DNA of 64,000 nt, taken from contig MU400664.1 of NCBI GenBank assembly GCA_022578965.1, positions 34,910-98,909 of the forward strand. The letters are read 5' to 3'. Below, piece by piece: positions 53,080 through 63,875 of the stretch (the stretch's first letter is position 1; each line of letters opens with the position of its first letter). Source of the DNA: Xylaria sp. FL1777 (lineage: Eukaryota > Ascomycota > Sordariomycetes > Xylariales > Xylariaceae). A program made the translations under genes and the position numbers. The notes under the pieces are model-generated. The model did no database searches and was not told the DNA's origin. It saw only the letters and a list, made by a program, of their open reading frames with translations.

Positions 53080-53366
53080 TATTAAATAAGCTTTATATAA
53101 TTATACGTTTAATATATATATATTAAAACAAAGTATAATAATCTTTATATTATAAGCTATTTATATTTTATATGTTTAAAAGAAAAAAAGGTTTATATAA
53201 AGCAAAAGTTCTTTTTTATATATAAAAACTTTGCTAGTATATAAGCTAAACTAACACTAAGATTACTTTAGTTTATATAATAGCTTTTACATAAAGTGGT
53301 CTTTATATAAAACTTATTATATGTACTATATATAAAAGTTATAACTAATAACTAGTTATTTTAACA
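53080..53366 (-). repeat. Right LTR (5' LTR) of copia element B
   Basis: The 287-bp LTR starts TATTAAATAAGC and ends TTATTTTAACA, keeping the canonical CA end lost in the other three LTRs. AAATA follows at 53,367-53,371. Confidence 0.87.
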
Positions 53367-53371
53367 AAATA

Positions 53372-53930
53372 ACTAATAAATTTAAATTTAATATAATAAT
53401 TAATAAATAATTTAATTAATTATAAAAAATATTATTATATAATAAATAATATTATAATATATAAATATTTATAATTATTAATTATAATAAAAAGTTTTTA
53501 ATAAAACTTTAAAAATTAAATATATTTTTATTATTAATATAATTATTAATAATTTAATAAAAGCACTTTTTAAAAACAAATAAAATATTTTTTTAAAATA
53601 GCTTAACTTTATAAATATTAAAAATATTTAAAAACATTAAATGCTTAAAAAATTTTAAAAAAGAAATAAAAAATACTTAAAAACTTACTAAAAAAAATTA
53701 AATATATAAATAACTAAATAAATATAATAAGTTTTTTAACTAAAAATAATTAATAAAATTAAAATAAAACATATTTATAAAAATTATTTCTTTAAAGTTA
53801 TTTTTTAAAAAAGTATATTAAATATAAAAGATTATATTTTAAGCTAAATTTACTTAACTAATAAATATCCATAAATAAACTTATATAAAAAGAACTAAAG
53901 CTTTTATATAAAACTTACATAGCTAGCTAG
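53372..53930. other. Last AT-rich stretch before the gene region
   Basis: Almost entirely A/T, with no feature. Base composition changes over only a few tens of bases around 53,925-53,990, where words such as GCCATCACTTG and AGGAAGCCTCACAGCC first appear. Confidence 0.7.
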
Positions 53931-55247
53931 TTGCGTTTATATAGCAAAAACAACACGCAATTAATACAACTAATAAACCTAATGTTATATGCCATCACTT
54001 GTATTTGACAGCTTCCTTAGGAAGCCTCACAGCCTACTTCTACAGATAACTTGGGCGCCAATAAATGGTGGATGATTATGGCGTCATATACGCTAGTTAA
54101 GTACTATTACGCTATCCTTTAATGCATGGCAAAGTTAAGCGAAGTAACCTGGACCAGAAACAAAGACGAAGCATAACACTAAATAGCACTAAAGTTGTAT
54201 ATGCAACCTCGTATCATTCAAATGTACCATCCGCTTTGATTTCGTCCATGATTCTGAATAAGACCTTCATGTGGGCTTACCCAAGGTATGCAGTTCAGGT
54301 TCTTCCACAGGTCCTCGTGCGGTGACATCCAGCTGCATCCGCTCGACAATGTGCACTCAAGTTTCGGTCTAGAAGGCTCAGGTCTGTGACACAGCATCAT
54401 GCAATAATCTTGTCTGACTTTTTGTTGCGATAATATGAGTACGTATGGTTACATTTGCTATGGATCACGTCGGCCTGAAACATTTCTTAGATGACTGCAT
54501 GACTTTCGGATAACATGAATTTGATAGGTAGGTGACATCTACCATGTGGACGCCTAATGCTATAATTACGCTCTTTTCATTCAGGAAGGCATGATTGGTG
54601 TTAGCCCCAGAAGGATGTGCAGGTCGGTTAAGTTTCACTCCGCTCTGTGCGGGATGCAACATGTGAGATATACGGGTATAAGGAAGAAAAGGCTATTACA
54701 GTCCCGCGAACACTCTGGTTTTGCTACAATGTATACAGGAGGTCATCTTAGTCTTAGTACCAGCAAATAAGAGAAATCATAGGGTGTCGTACAGACGTTG
54801 TTAAGGCGCAAAGCGCAACTTTGTCGCAGAACAAAAACTGCTGCTCACGCTCCTAATGGAAGATTAGTCTTACAATATATAGCTACTATAGTAAGAGAGA
54901 GAAAGGTTTAGATCATGAGACCAAAACGGACAGGAAGTGCCAGCGGAAATTCCGCTGTGGAATCCGAGCTCTATAGTAGATGTGTGCGTGAGTACATAGG
55001 TTAGAGCGGGCGGTGGCTACACCCATAAGCGTCCTGAACCCTTAAAGTGTTTGACTCTTCAATATACCAACTGGACAAATTCTGGTACGCTTACATGTAC
55101 CCCCATCATCTTCCACGGCGCTGTACTTTATTATATGGTATATCGAAGCCTGCATCGGAGATTGATGGGAGATAACTCACTGCTACTCGAGTCACTTATA
55201 TACTACCACATAATCAGACCCCGCTGCAAGAATACCCATAACATTAG
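53931..55247. other. Unique sequence, no gene supported
   Basis: Normal-composition DNA with only short overlapping frames on both strands (60-67 codons). None shows a recognisable family, start context or intron pattern. Decayed exons remain possible, for example on the minus strand at 54,220-54,400, where a short frame is interrupted by a plausible GTAAGC splice donor, but the evidence is too weak to call. Confidence 0.5.
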
Positions 55248-56273
55248 ATGATGGCGGCTCAGGATGTGTCCCCGGACACACCAGTAGCTCCGCCACCTAA
55301 CGGTACATACTCAAACTTCATCGACCCGCCATCCCTCCACGCCTCTACGGTTGCAGTTGGTGTCACCACCATGGTTCTTTTGACAGTGCTCGTAGGTGTA
55401 AGAACATATACGAATTTTTGCATTATGAAACATGCAAAACATGAAGACTGTAATGTTTCCGCCTAGACTATATCCATAGTTCCGTCCTAATTTGTGTACA
55501 CAGATGTCGCCATATTCTCTTGGGTAAGACACCGATGAGTGTCCTGAAACTCGACCTTTGTGTTGAGATGCAGCTCAGGCTGGTTTTATAGCCTGGGGAG
55601 TGACGTATATTTACCTTTCTTCTCTTGGCTTTACTCGTAATGTATGGAATATCCGTGCGGTGGATTTGCCTTATCTCCAGCAGGTAAGACTGATCAGAGA
55701 TACAAAAAAAGACATTAGGACTCTAACTAGGAACAGCTAGTGAATTCATTTCAGCCTATCTGTTCATTTACTATGTTGGCTGCGAAATACTTCATTCTCA
55801 TTCAGCTCAAGAGAATATTCTGTCCGCTTGGCATCACAACGCCCGTTTAGTGGGCCCTTCATGGGCTTTAGTTGCAAATAGTATATGCTATATTGCGATG
55901 TTTTTTACTTTCTTTTTTCAGTGCATCCCAAAAGAAAAGATATGGAATCTAGCAATAGAGGGGATGTGCATTGATAATGGCGTTGCTATACTTCTCGCCG
56001 GGGTTATTAATCTGCTATTGGACACTTCGATCCTGATTATACCTATCTGGGTGGTCTGTTTTCTCCAGATGCCGTTAAAGAACAAGCTTGGAGCGATATC
56101 CTTGTTTATCATTGGTGTACTGTCAGTGGACAAGCAGCCCCTTTATACGTTGGATGACATTGACATAGCTATAGAACATGTACAATTGCTGCTATTGGAG
56201 TTTCATACAGAGTTCCACTTTTAGAGGGAGATCACAATCCAACTCACATCGCGGCGGTCGTAGGTCTTTGGTT
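55248..56273 (+). pseudogene. Fungal rhodopsin-like (PTH11/SAT4-type) membrane protein, broken
   Basis: The family has seven membrane helices and a fungal rhodopsin-like domain; members are often annotated as integral membrane proteins. Exons follow from family similarity: 55,248-55,449 (N-terminus with PPSLHASTVAVGV and the first helix), 55,504-55,523, 55,579-55,683 (GFIAWGVTYIYLSSLGF to DLPYLQQ), and from 55,755 (AAKYFILIQLKRIFCP). Introns are GT-AG, 54, 55 and 71 bp. A TAG stop at 55,848-55,850 replaces an expected aromatic residue. A one-base loss near 55,866-55,870 shifts the frame to VANSICYIAMFFTFFFQC, which carries on through PIWVVCFLQMPLKNKLGA. A second shift near 56,133-56,190 precedes YRVPLLEGDHNPTHIAAVVG. 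The 3' end past a GTAAGT donor at 56,274 is not recognisable. The gene is inactive. Confidence 0.8.
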
Positions 56274-56659
56274 GTAAGTAATCATTCCATACCACTCACT
56301 GTCGTATGCCACATTAACTAGAGATATTACATAATTTCCGGACATTTAGATAATAAAATTGCTTTAGATTTGATGTATCTTTCTAATTGCCCGAGTCAGG
56401 AGCTAGGTAAGAGGTAGTATTATGTATTAGCTTTGTACCTGTTCAGATAGTAAATATAGAGCTGTGAACTCTCCAATGCGATGTTAAGGAGAGGTAGGGC
56501 GCTTTATTAACTACAAGCTAAGTAACTTGACGGCCTACTAGGGGACTTCCTTTATTACAGTTTCATTGTTGAGTCAATGCAGAGGTCATATCGATTCCAT
56601 AGATCTATTGTGCTAGCTTTACTCTACTTGTTAGATAATTACATGATATTCGAGTCGGA
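56274..56659. other. Intergenic, no gene seen
   Basis: May contain the lost 3' exon of the rhodopsin-like pseudogene and the promoter of the following GST copy. No motif is clear enough to mark. Confidence 0.5.
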
Positions 56660-57685
56660 ATGTTGCCCATACGTATCTTCGTTTTACGTAAGTAGGTTAG
56701 ATATCCTCATTCATGAGTTCCGTGAGAACTAATCTTTGGATCTTAGCCCCTGGACCAAACCCTTGGAAAGTAGGTCCAAAACCCGCCACCTAAGCTCTTC
56801 AGTCTTTTAACAAGAGCGCAATTTCACCAGGTTGTTCTCATACTCGAGGAACTAGGGGTACCCTACGAGTTCGAAATCGTCCATTTCGAAAACATAAAGA
56901 AACAACCTTTCACGACTATCAATCCCAATGGCCGCTCACCCGGTATGATGATAGCTTTCCTAATATCTCAAGTAGTCATATAACCAACCCATGAATGAAA
57001 ATAACTGATCTGGAGCGACCTAGCTATTATTGACCCCAACACTGACATTACTCTTTGGGAATCCGGGGCTATCGTCCAGTACTTCGTCAAAGAGTACGAC
57101 GTGGACAACCGCCTGAGCTACAATACTCTGAAAGAGCACCACTTATGCACTCAGTGGCTGATGTTTCAAATGAGTGGCCAAGGGCCATATTTCGGACAAT
57201 GCACATGGTAGAGGCCTCTTCTTCCCACCAAGCCAGAACCCCGTGACACTAATCTATTTTCATGCCCCAGGTTTAGATATCTGCATCCAGAGAGGATCCC
57301 GTCCGCCGTAGAGCGATACGCCGATGAGATCCAGCGTGTCTTCTCCGTGCTCGAAACCGCCCTCACTTCAGCGTCCGAAGCCGGATCGCAATGGCTCGTA
57401 GGCGACCGGATCACCTTCGCGGACTTTGCCTTTGTACCGTGGAATGAGATCACGGGTATGATACTCGGTATCGGGAAGGATCAGCGGTTCGAAGGTTTCC
57501 CGCGCGTTGAGGCGTGGCATGCACGGATGGTGAATAGACCGTCATGGGCAAATTGCATGCGGCACTGAGCGCGCTTGATGAGTGAGCAGGGTCTAGGCGA
57601 GGATGGCATGCCGAAGGACAGCTCGCAGAAATTAACTGAGTATATTGCGAACCCGGCGGGCAAGGAACTGAGCGGCGATGAGTGA
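56660..57685 (+). pseudogene. Ure2-like glutathione S-transferase, copy 1, premature stop
   Basis: A paralogue of the intact GST at 59,493, with the same five-exon layout: 56,660-56,687, 56,747-56,769, 56,831-56,942, 57,024-57,207 and from 57,271. Exons 2-4 are exactly as long as in the paralogue (23, 112, 184 nt). It keeps PPGPNPWK, NPNGRSPAI, WESGAIVQY, MSGQGPYFGQCTW and the C-domain GDRITFADFAFVPWNE. A TGA at 57,566-57,568 stands where the paralogue has an Arg codon (CGC), so CGA to TGA is the likely change. The same frame stays open to a second TGA at 57,683-57,685, where the natural end would be. As it stands the product is 214 residues instead of about 253, lacking the C-terminal tail. 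It could still fold, so recent pseudogene or truncated allele are both possible. Confidence 0.8.
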
Positions 57686-58998
57686 GCTTCCGTCGCCTGG
57701 TATTCGTTGAAGTGCTCTGTTGGTATCCACTTCGATGCAATACACATTAGGATACCTATCTGAGTGTTCATTCATAAGTGGCTTATCCATCTGAAGACAA
57801 CTCTTGGTAGCAATAGATATGAGACCCAGTTACGTAAAGTTCACTCGCTCTCCTAACAAGGTAAATACAGTTTTAAATATACAGTAAAAATAACTAATCT
57901 CTTTGCTCTCATTAGTATTATAGCTATCAGCTGGGCCGCTAGTTTACTGTATACGCAGAACACAGCATTACATAAATTGGAGTGCTGTAATAGTCCTGCC
58001 GTAAGGTCCTCCGGAGAGTACCCTCGCGAGGGAACATTGAATATAGCTCCAGCTTGAGTCATGTGCATCCATTTATCATCGCAGCGTAGCAGGACCTGCG
58101 CCCAGGCGGTCCGCCAATGTCACATTGCGAAGCAGGCTGAGACTTGCACCACCATAGCAAGCCACGCAGTATTATCATACTGCATATATATCGACAAGGA
58201 CATAGAGCCAAAGTCATCAAGGCCACAGCCTTGGCTGGAAATTCTTGCAAATCCTGCCGCAAGAGCTCTTGTCTAGTCTAGAAGATAGATGGCCATTGGG
58301 ACTTGACAGTGAAAAGCAGAGCTTCTCGAATCGGCGCAATATCCGAGGCAAAAGCAAAAGACTTGGTGGCTATCATCAGGAAAGACGTGCCAGCTCGCCG
58401 CCAATGTGTCTGACACTGACTAGCTAATAGGAGCTGAATAGCCTCAACCGAGGTTGTCTAGTGATCATCAGACGCGCGTCATAGCATACTACCCAAGTAC
58501 GGTCTCACTCGGTCTTTCTGCACGTCAGCGCTATCACTATCACAGTTATGCTATCATGAAAACTTTCTCGGAGATGACAGGCGGGTGGATCAGTCAACTA
58601 GCAACGCTAGCGCGGTTGTCTATGTGGAGTGGTTTATGCCGAAAAGCCGCTCGCCAGACACGTAGTGATGTTCTCGTCGTTAACTACTCGAGGAGGGGGT
58701 CCAGCGTTCCACCGAAAGCCTTGTCCAAAAAAACCACATTGCTAAAGTACATACAAGTTATTATGCGTACATGCTCGCAGCCGGTATATCTGTTAGGCGG
58801 TCTACTGGCACCAGCAACGCGAGCCTGCCTGCCTACCAGACCTACTACATGCTATTATAGTATGATCTATCACAGTGTCGAGACAACCTACATCCTACTA
58901 CCTGCAGGAACTGCTATAGTAGGTATGTAGATACATACATACTTAAGTACCTACATGTACCTAGGTACCTATGCATAAGACGCTTGAGCAGGCTAGGG
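57686..58998. other. Intergenic, no gene supported
   Basis: Several short overlapping frames lie on both strands. The longest (58,454-58,930, plus) has no ATG at its start and no recognisable domain, and it runs into TACATACATAC-type simple sequence. Repeated GTACCTAGGTACCT words occur at about 58,940-58,972, as often seen between genes in Sordariomycetes. Confidence 0.5.
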
Positions 58999-59062
58999 CG
59001 CTTATGCTGTGTAACGCTTATGTTGTGTAACGCTTCTGCTATGTAACGCTTCTGCTGTGTAA
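58999..59062. repeat. Four tandem 16-bp units
   Basis: The unit CGCTTMTGYTRTGTAA is repeated exactly four times at 58,999, 59,015, 59,031 and 59,047, with one or two substitutions per unit. It lies about 430 bp upstream of the intact GST start. Confidence 0.85.
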
Positions 59063-59098
59063 CAGTAGGTAGGAATTACCCAGGTAGGAAGGCGGCGC

Positions 59099-59135
59099 GG
59101 GGCGGGGTGGGGGGAGCAGGGGGGAGGAGTGGGGG
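59099..59135 (+). other. G-quadruplex-type tract upstream of the intact GST
   Basis: Five G runs of 4, 4, 6, 6 and 5 bases lie at 59,099-59,102, 59,104-59,107, 59,109-59,114, 59,119-59,124 and 59,131-59,135. They are separated by loops of 1, 1, 4 and 6 bases on the coding strand, about 360 bp before the GST start codon. The pattern fits a stable intramolecular quadruplex; a role in transcription is inference. Confidence 0.6.
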
Positions 59136-59492
59136 TTTGCCCACGATTCACGCTCACCCTTGCTCCCTCTTGTTTAAAAAATACATGGTACAGTAAATGA
59201 GGCTGGACTCCCTGTTCCTCCTGTACAAACTCATGATGGGGGCCACAGCCTGCTTCGGGTGAGTCCCTCGTCTGACCTCCTTGTCCTTGCTGCCTATTTC
59301 CCCTACCTACCTGAAATAACGACTGACCCCCTCTATACAGTGGCTAGATCTGCCATGCGTTCTACCATCGTTGCAGCAAAACGGCTGGGTAGCACATTTA
59401 TTTCCAAAATCTCTCCCACGGCTCATCACACTCCGCATCCTCCTTCTTCAAACCACCACGCCCGCTTGAGTAATCAAGTTCTCCAATCCATC

Positions 59493-59546
59493 ATGACAAA
59501 GCCAATTAAAATCTGGATTGCTCGTAAGTTCTCCACAGGGGCCTCA

Positions 59547-59578
<32 letters not shown>

Positions 59579-60531
59579 GGCCATGAAGTCTTGCTGACAG
59601 CACGATAGCCCCTGGACCCAACCCCTGGAAGGTAAAACCGCCATCACGGTAGATACAGGCCATTGACAGCCAGGACTAATTGTAAGATTAGGTCGTGGTT
59701 GTGTTAGAAGAGCTCGGTATTCCCTATGAAGTAGAGTCCATCCGATTCGAAAACATCAAGTCGAAGCCCTTCACTGATGTGAACCCCAACGGCCGCGTAC
59801 CAGGTATAGGCCGTCCCCGCGCCGCCCCGCGCCTTTCGGCAACGCCACCACGCTGACGCTTGCACAGCTATCGAGGACCCGAACACCGACATCACGCTCT
59901 GGGAGACGGGTGCCATCATCCAGTACCTCGTCGAGCAGTATGACACGGATAAGAAGTTGACCTACGACACCCTGAAGGAGAAGAACCTCCTGAACCAATG
60001 GCTCATGTTCCAAGTCAGTGGACAAGGCCCGTATTTCGGGCAATGCACTTGGTACGTCGCGCAGCATCCGCCAACGGCACGGCACACATCTAGCCAAGCC
60101 ACATACATAGCCCCGCTAACCAGGACGCGTATGGCGTCTCCAGGTTCACGTACCTGCATCCCGAGAAGGTTCCGTCGGCGATCGAGCGTTACACCAACGA
60201 GATCAAGCGGGTGCTCGGGGTGCTCGACGGGGTGTTGGCGGGCCGGCCGGAGCCGCGCTGGCTCGTGGGCGACAAGATGACGTTCGCGGACCTGGCCTTC
60301 GTGCCGTGGAACGACCGGCTGGACGCGACACTGGGCGTGCCCGACGCCGACCGGTTCAAGGGCTTCCCGCACGTCCAGGACTGGCACGAGCGCATGGTGC
60401 AGCGGCCGGCGTGGAAGAAGGCCATGGCGCTGCGCGCGCGGCTCATGGACGAGCAGGGCCTCGACTGGAATGGGGCGCCCAAGGGCACGAACCTGCAGGA
60501 ATTCGTGGCGAATGCCCAAAGCGATGCTTGA
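59493..60531 (+). CDS. Glutathione S-transferase, Ure2-like, intact
   Basis: Conjugates glutathione to electrophiles or reduces peroxides, presumably in the cytosol. Five exons: 59,493-59,523, 59,609-59,631, 59,692-59,803, 59,868-60,051 and 60,144-60,531. The introns are GT-AG, 60-92 bp. The product is 245 residues, normal for the family. The N-terminal thioredoxin-fold domain has PPGPNPWKV (11-19), NPNGRVPAIEDP (49-60) and WETGAIIQYL (67-76), where E68 and T69 hold the glutamyl end of glutathione. Asn15 aligns with the Asn of yeast Ure2 in a similar APNGFKV context. The helical C-terminal domain has FQVSGQGPYFGQ and the N-capping motif GDKMTFADLAFVPW. A CT-rich leader precedes the ATG. Exon 5 is strongly GC-rich at third positions. 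It is a paralogue of the damaged copy at 56,660 and convergent with the MFS gene. Substrate is unknown; a secondary-metabolite role is possible but unproven. Confidence 0.9.
59547..59578. repeat. (AC)8(AG)8 microsatellite in GST intron 1
   Basis: Eight AC units followed directly by eight AG units lie in the first intron of the intact GST (59,524-59,608). The shorter intron 1 of the damaged paralogue (59 bp) lacks it, so it arose or was lost after duplication. Confidence 0.95.
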
Positions 60532-61370
60532 AATTACTTAGGTATTACTGCCTGTGTAGTGCGTCACGCGTGATGCCGTGATGCCATGATAGTCCATACC
60601 GTCAACGTGATTCAATTGGAATTGAAGGTATCTCTCTGCATTACTGCTCGCTCGGTCCTGCCTACTTAGTACCTAGGTACCTTTCTGTACCTAAGCTTGG
60701 TGCCCTAAAATCAAATTTAGCGGTCGTGGCGGGGCGAGGGAAACGCTAGGTACCTACACTAGTGTTAACACTAACAGCCCTAAATCTGGAGTCCGGTAGA
60801 TCTGTAGATCTCATCTCCACTGTACCCCGCTATCTAGGTACCTACTTGGCGGCCGCTGTCTAGGTATTTTAGCTGTCCACTACATCCCATGTTGGGACTA
60901 GCAGCCATCAGCAACCATAGCCATCGCCTTGTATTTGTACAAGTCTATGAGACGTAACGTAACTAAGCCGATTACCGAAAGAGAGGGCGTCGAGTTTATT
61001 TAATGAATCGTGTGAGCTGCTTATTTAAAATAGTATTTAATAATATAATTAACGGTTGGGCTCCCGTAGAAACAAAATGAAGTATGGCGTATGATAGTGA
61101 GACAGTGAGTTCATTGGTGTATGCAGAATCCCGAATCCGTATCACTCTTCTTCGCCTTCACCTCCTCTCCCCTGCTATCACTAATATAACCTATACAAAC
61201 TCCCAAACGTTTTTTTTTAAATACATCATGATAGCATACAAGTGTAGCAAAACACATGTATATTCTGCAGTGCTCAAAGTTCAAGTGATTATAGTGTTCC
61301 ATTACGGCAAGCGATGATAATAAACGGGGAACTAGTTAGCGTAGCAGACGCATTATCTCTGGGTTGGTAA
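60532..61370. other. Convergent intergenic region
   Basis: Holds the 3' ends of the GST (plus) and MFS (minus) genes. Palindromic TAGGTACCTA words recur near 60,668-60,683, 60,746-60,756 and 60,835-60,844. The region near 61,020-61,055 is AT-rich and could hold polyadenylation signals. The short frames at 61,084-61,317 show no family and are probably chance. Confidence 0.6.
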
Positions 61371-63419
61371 TCAGACCTTCTCTTGACTAGTATTATCCGT
61401 TTTGGCGCTGTCTTTCGCTCGCTTCTTTGCTTTGGTGGAGGTCCATTTGCAGCCGAGGATGATCAGGAATGAGATTACTGGAGCGGACGCTGGGATATAC
61501 TGCTCTTTGTCTTAGCCACGGACTTATTCTAGAATAAAATGCGGGGGTCAACTCACGAATAATTGCGTAATCGACTTGCTATAGGCCTCAATGACCAGAG
61601 GTAATTTGTCCGGACTGACTAGTGCCCCAAAATTGAGTGCACCGGCGTCGATGATGTTCTTCGCCGTATCTGCAGAGACCACACGGTCGAGATTGATCTG
61701 TATCCGTTGTTGGAAGACCGCTTGGGCCACGGCGTTGAAGACCGCACAGCTGGTAGATATAACTGCGAGTAAGGTGGATGCTCCAATGGGCACGAGATCT
61801 TGAGGAAGTGACGCTTGCATCCCAAGGTGAGACTATAAATCAAAGAGTGGCGTTAGTGACCCTGCGGTGTATGGCAGTTGTAACGTATCATGTATTCACT
61901 TGATAGATGAAATCGAATAGCCTTCACTTACGATATTGGAAGCAAGAGAATAACCGATACCTCCGAAGATTTGATAGCCGATCCAGTGCCCGGTAGAGAT
62001 TCCGGGGTATAATGTACTCAGCAGACCACCACCTAAGCTAACTGTGGCTTCGGCAAATAAGAGGAAGGGATTCCACCACCCGAGGGTCATGACGATGCCG
62101 GAGCCGATGAAAGCCGCAAGCACATCCGCTATGACTGTAGGGAAGTAATTAATACCACTTTGCGTTGGCGTTGCATGCAGAACGGCTTGGAACCAGATAG
62201 GCAGCCAGTATATCACAACTTGGAACGGGCCGTTGACGAAGAAGGCGGCAGAACACAACAAGGCCGGATTGCGGTTGATGGTGAATAGTCTCGGTGGGAT
62301 GAGCGCCTTTTCATCGCGATGGACCCCCCAGATGACGAAAAGTATGAAGATGACGCCCGCACCTACAAAAAGCCCAATCACAACGGAGGAATTCCAAGGG
62401 TATTCAACACCGCCCCATATCAATGCCAGCAAAATCATCGTAATGGGCCCTGCAATCAGTATGAATCCTATGCCATCTAGGCTTTCAAGTTTAATTAATA
62501 AGGGTTGCGTCTCTAGCTTCCCGGGTCGGAGATGTACAAGAAGAAAGAATAAAGCAGCAGCGGCCCCGCCAATAGGCAGCTAAAGATCATGTGTGAGCTT
62601 CCTCATGAGACTTCAGGGGCTAAGTATCGAGTTGACTACTCACATTGATATAGAAGCACCATCGCCAGGTAACGTGTTGCGTTAAAGCACCTCCTAGAAT
62701 CGGTCCGATGATGCTGGCCAGGGCAAATATCGAACTAAATGTCCCAGTCCATATGGCACGCTTGTGCAGAGGGATTATGGTCGTGAGGAGGGTGAAACCG
62801 CCAGCAAAGACCCCCGAGGCACCTAATCCAGCCACTGCACGACCGATGATCAGGGCCTTCGACGTAGGTGCCAGGGCACACACGAGACTTCCTATCTCGA
62901 ATACGAAGAGATATACTAGGTACGTGAGCTTCTTGGAGAACAGCGTATACATCTTCCCGGCCAGAGGTTGGCTAGCGCATCTGTATCACAAAGCAAAATG
63001 TCTCCCCGTTAGCTTCTGACGATTCACTCCCCATTCCAAACAACGAGTTACTTACAGGGCTACCATAAACGCCGAACCGTACCAACCGACATCGCGAATC
63101 GAGTTGAATTCAACAGTGATGACGGGAATAGCAGTGGCAATCAGGTTAAAGTCCTGTGCCGGTGGGTTAGTTTCAAGATAGGGCAGCTCGGGTGAGAGCG
63201 GCAGAGGTGTCACGAAGGTAGACTCACCAGGCCGATTAAGAAAGTGCATAGGCAGATAGCTATGTGGATCAGAAGAAGCTTAACGCCGATGACTTCGTTT
63301 TCGGGGTCTATGTCATCGTTGATGTCGTCTTGTGCGTCGTCGACGGGAGGACTAGAATTCTCATGATTTAATGGCTCGACGGCCGTGCTCACGTCTTTTG
63401 AGGTTGTCTCGGCTGACAT
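61371..63419 (-). CDS. MFS drug:H+ antiporter (DHA2 type, 14 TM), intact
   Basis: A plasma- or vacuolar-membrane exporter of the toxin/drug efflux group. Six exons: 63,419-63,228, 63,153-63,056, 62,980-62,644, 62,579-61,932, 61,832-61,557 and 61,499-61,371. All joins are GT-AG and in frame, giving 559 residues, normal for 14-TM members. An acidic N-terminal tail (about 45 residues) precedes helix 1 ([17 protein letters not shown]). Exon 2 carries the family's [20 protein letters not shown]. Motif A appears as [12 protein letters not shown] (about 103-113) and motif C as [16 protein letters not shown] (189-204). Exon 5 has [18 protein letters not shown] and exon 6 a last helix and a basic tail. 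An in-frame ATG 207 bp upstream (63,626) would add a non-family extension, so I use MSAETTS. It is convergent with the GST. Substrate cannot be told from sequence. Confidence 0.93.
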
Positions 63420-63875
63420 TGTGCTAGTGGTCTGCCATCCAGGCGAAAGACGTGCGAAAAGATGGTAATGGGCTAATGGTAGTCGCGGTGCTATGCTCAG
63501 ATCAATACAAACAGGGTAGTTAGGATGATATAGTGCGATAATATAGCGCCGCGTCGAAGATGACTCTGTTGATGAGGCTCGAGAGAAGATGGTGTAAGAG
63601 CGACGCGGGTAAGGGATGGGCAGCAAACTAACCCGCTGTGCTGTAGTTCCGACATGGTTTGATTCAGGTCATTGTCCTATTTTCTCATGCTCTTCGGCAA
63701 CACTCGGTACCGTTGGTAGTAGGTATTTACAGTGGCTGTTCAGCGAATGCTACCTCGAGCCCTCCGCTGCCACACCCCTTCTGACGCGGACACCAATAGA
63801 TGGTAGGCATGTAGTAGCACCGCAGGTGGGTTATTTACTACAGGTAGGTACATACATAGTTATGTAGAGAAGAGA
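63420..63875. promoter_or_regulatory. Upstream region of the MFS gene
   Basis: Presumed 5' leader and promoter of the minus-strand transporter. The frame stays open without a stop back to 63,626, but those residues are not conserved in type. TAGGTA words recur near 63,719-63,725 and 63,842-63,847. I see no distinct TATA or CAAT box that I would defend. Confidence 0.4.

Larger units (their letters stand above)
25271..53366 (-). mobile_element. Ty1/copia element B, split by nested insertions
   Basis: This is the second copy of the copia family, spread over 28,096 bp. Its LTRs are at 25,271-25,556 and 53,080-53,366, and AAATA flanks it at 25,266-25,270 and 53,367-53,371. The interior follows element A in order, but is interrupted by the 2.2-kb element (27,918-30,111) in the reverse transcriptase region and by LTR element C (32,772-51,300). 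Taking these and their duplications out leaves about 7,354 bp against 7,372 bp for A. Orientation is minus, as in A. B has generally lost more C and G than A. The right LTR still ends in the canonical CA. Confidence 0.87.

Noticed and set aside
1..53930. Mitochondrial DNA, suggested by the extreme AT content
   Set aside because: No mitochondrial genes, rRNA or intact tRNA set is seen. The block contains LTR and TIR transposons whose copies differ by transitions, and it joins nuclear genes with spliceosomal introns.
54218..54400. Possible decayed exon on the minus strand with a GTAAGC donor
   Set aside because: No family resemblance that I could name, and the frame is short on both sides of the putative intron.
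58454..58930. 158-codon plus-strand frame
   Set aside because: It starts at TTG rather than ATG, has no recognisable domain and ends in simple TACATACATAC sequence.
63420..63626. Longer N-terminus for the MFS transporter starting at 63,626
   Set aside because: The added 69 residues do not look like a transporter N-terminus, while the ATG at 63,419 opens a typical short acidic tail.
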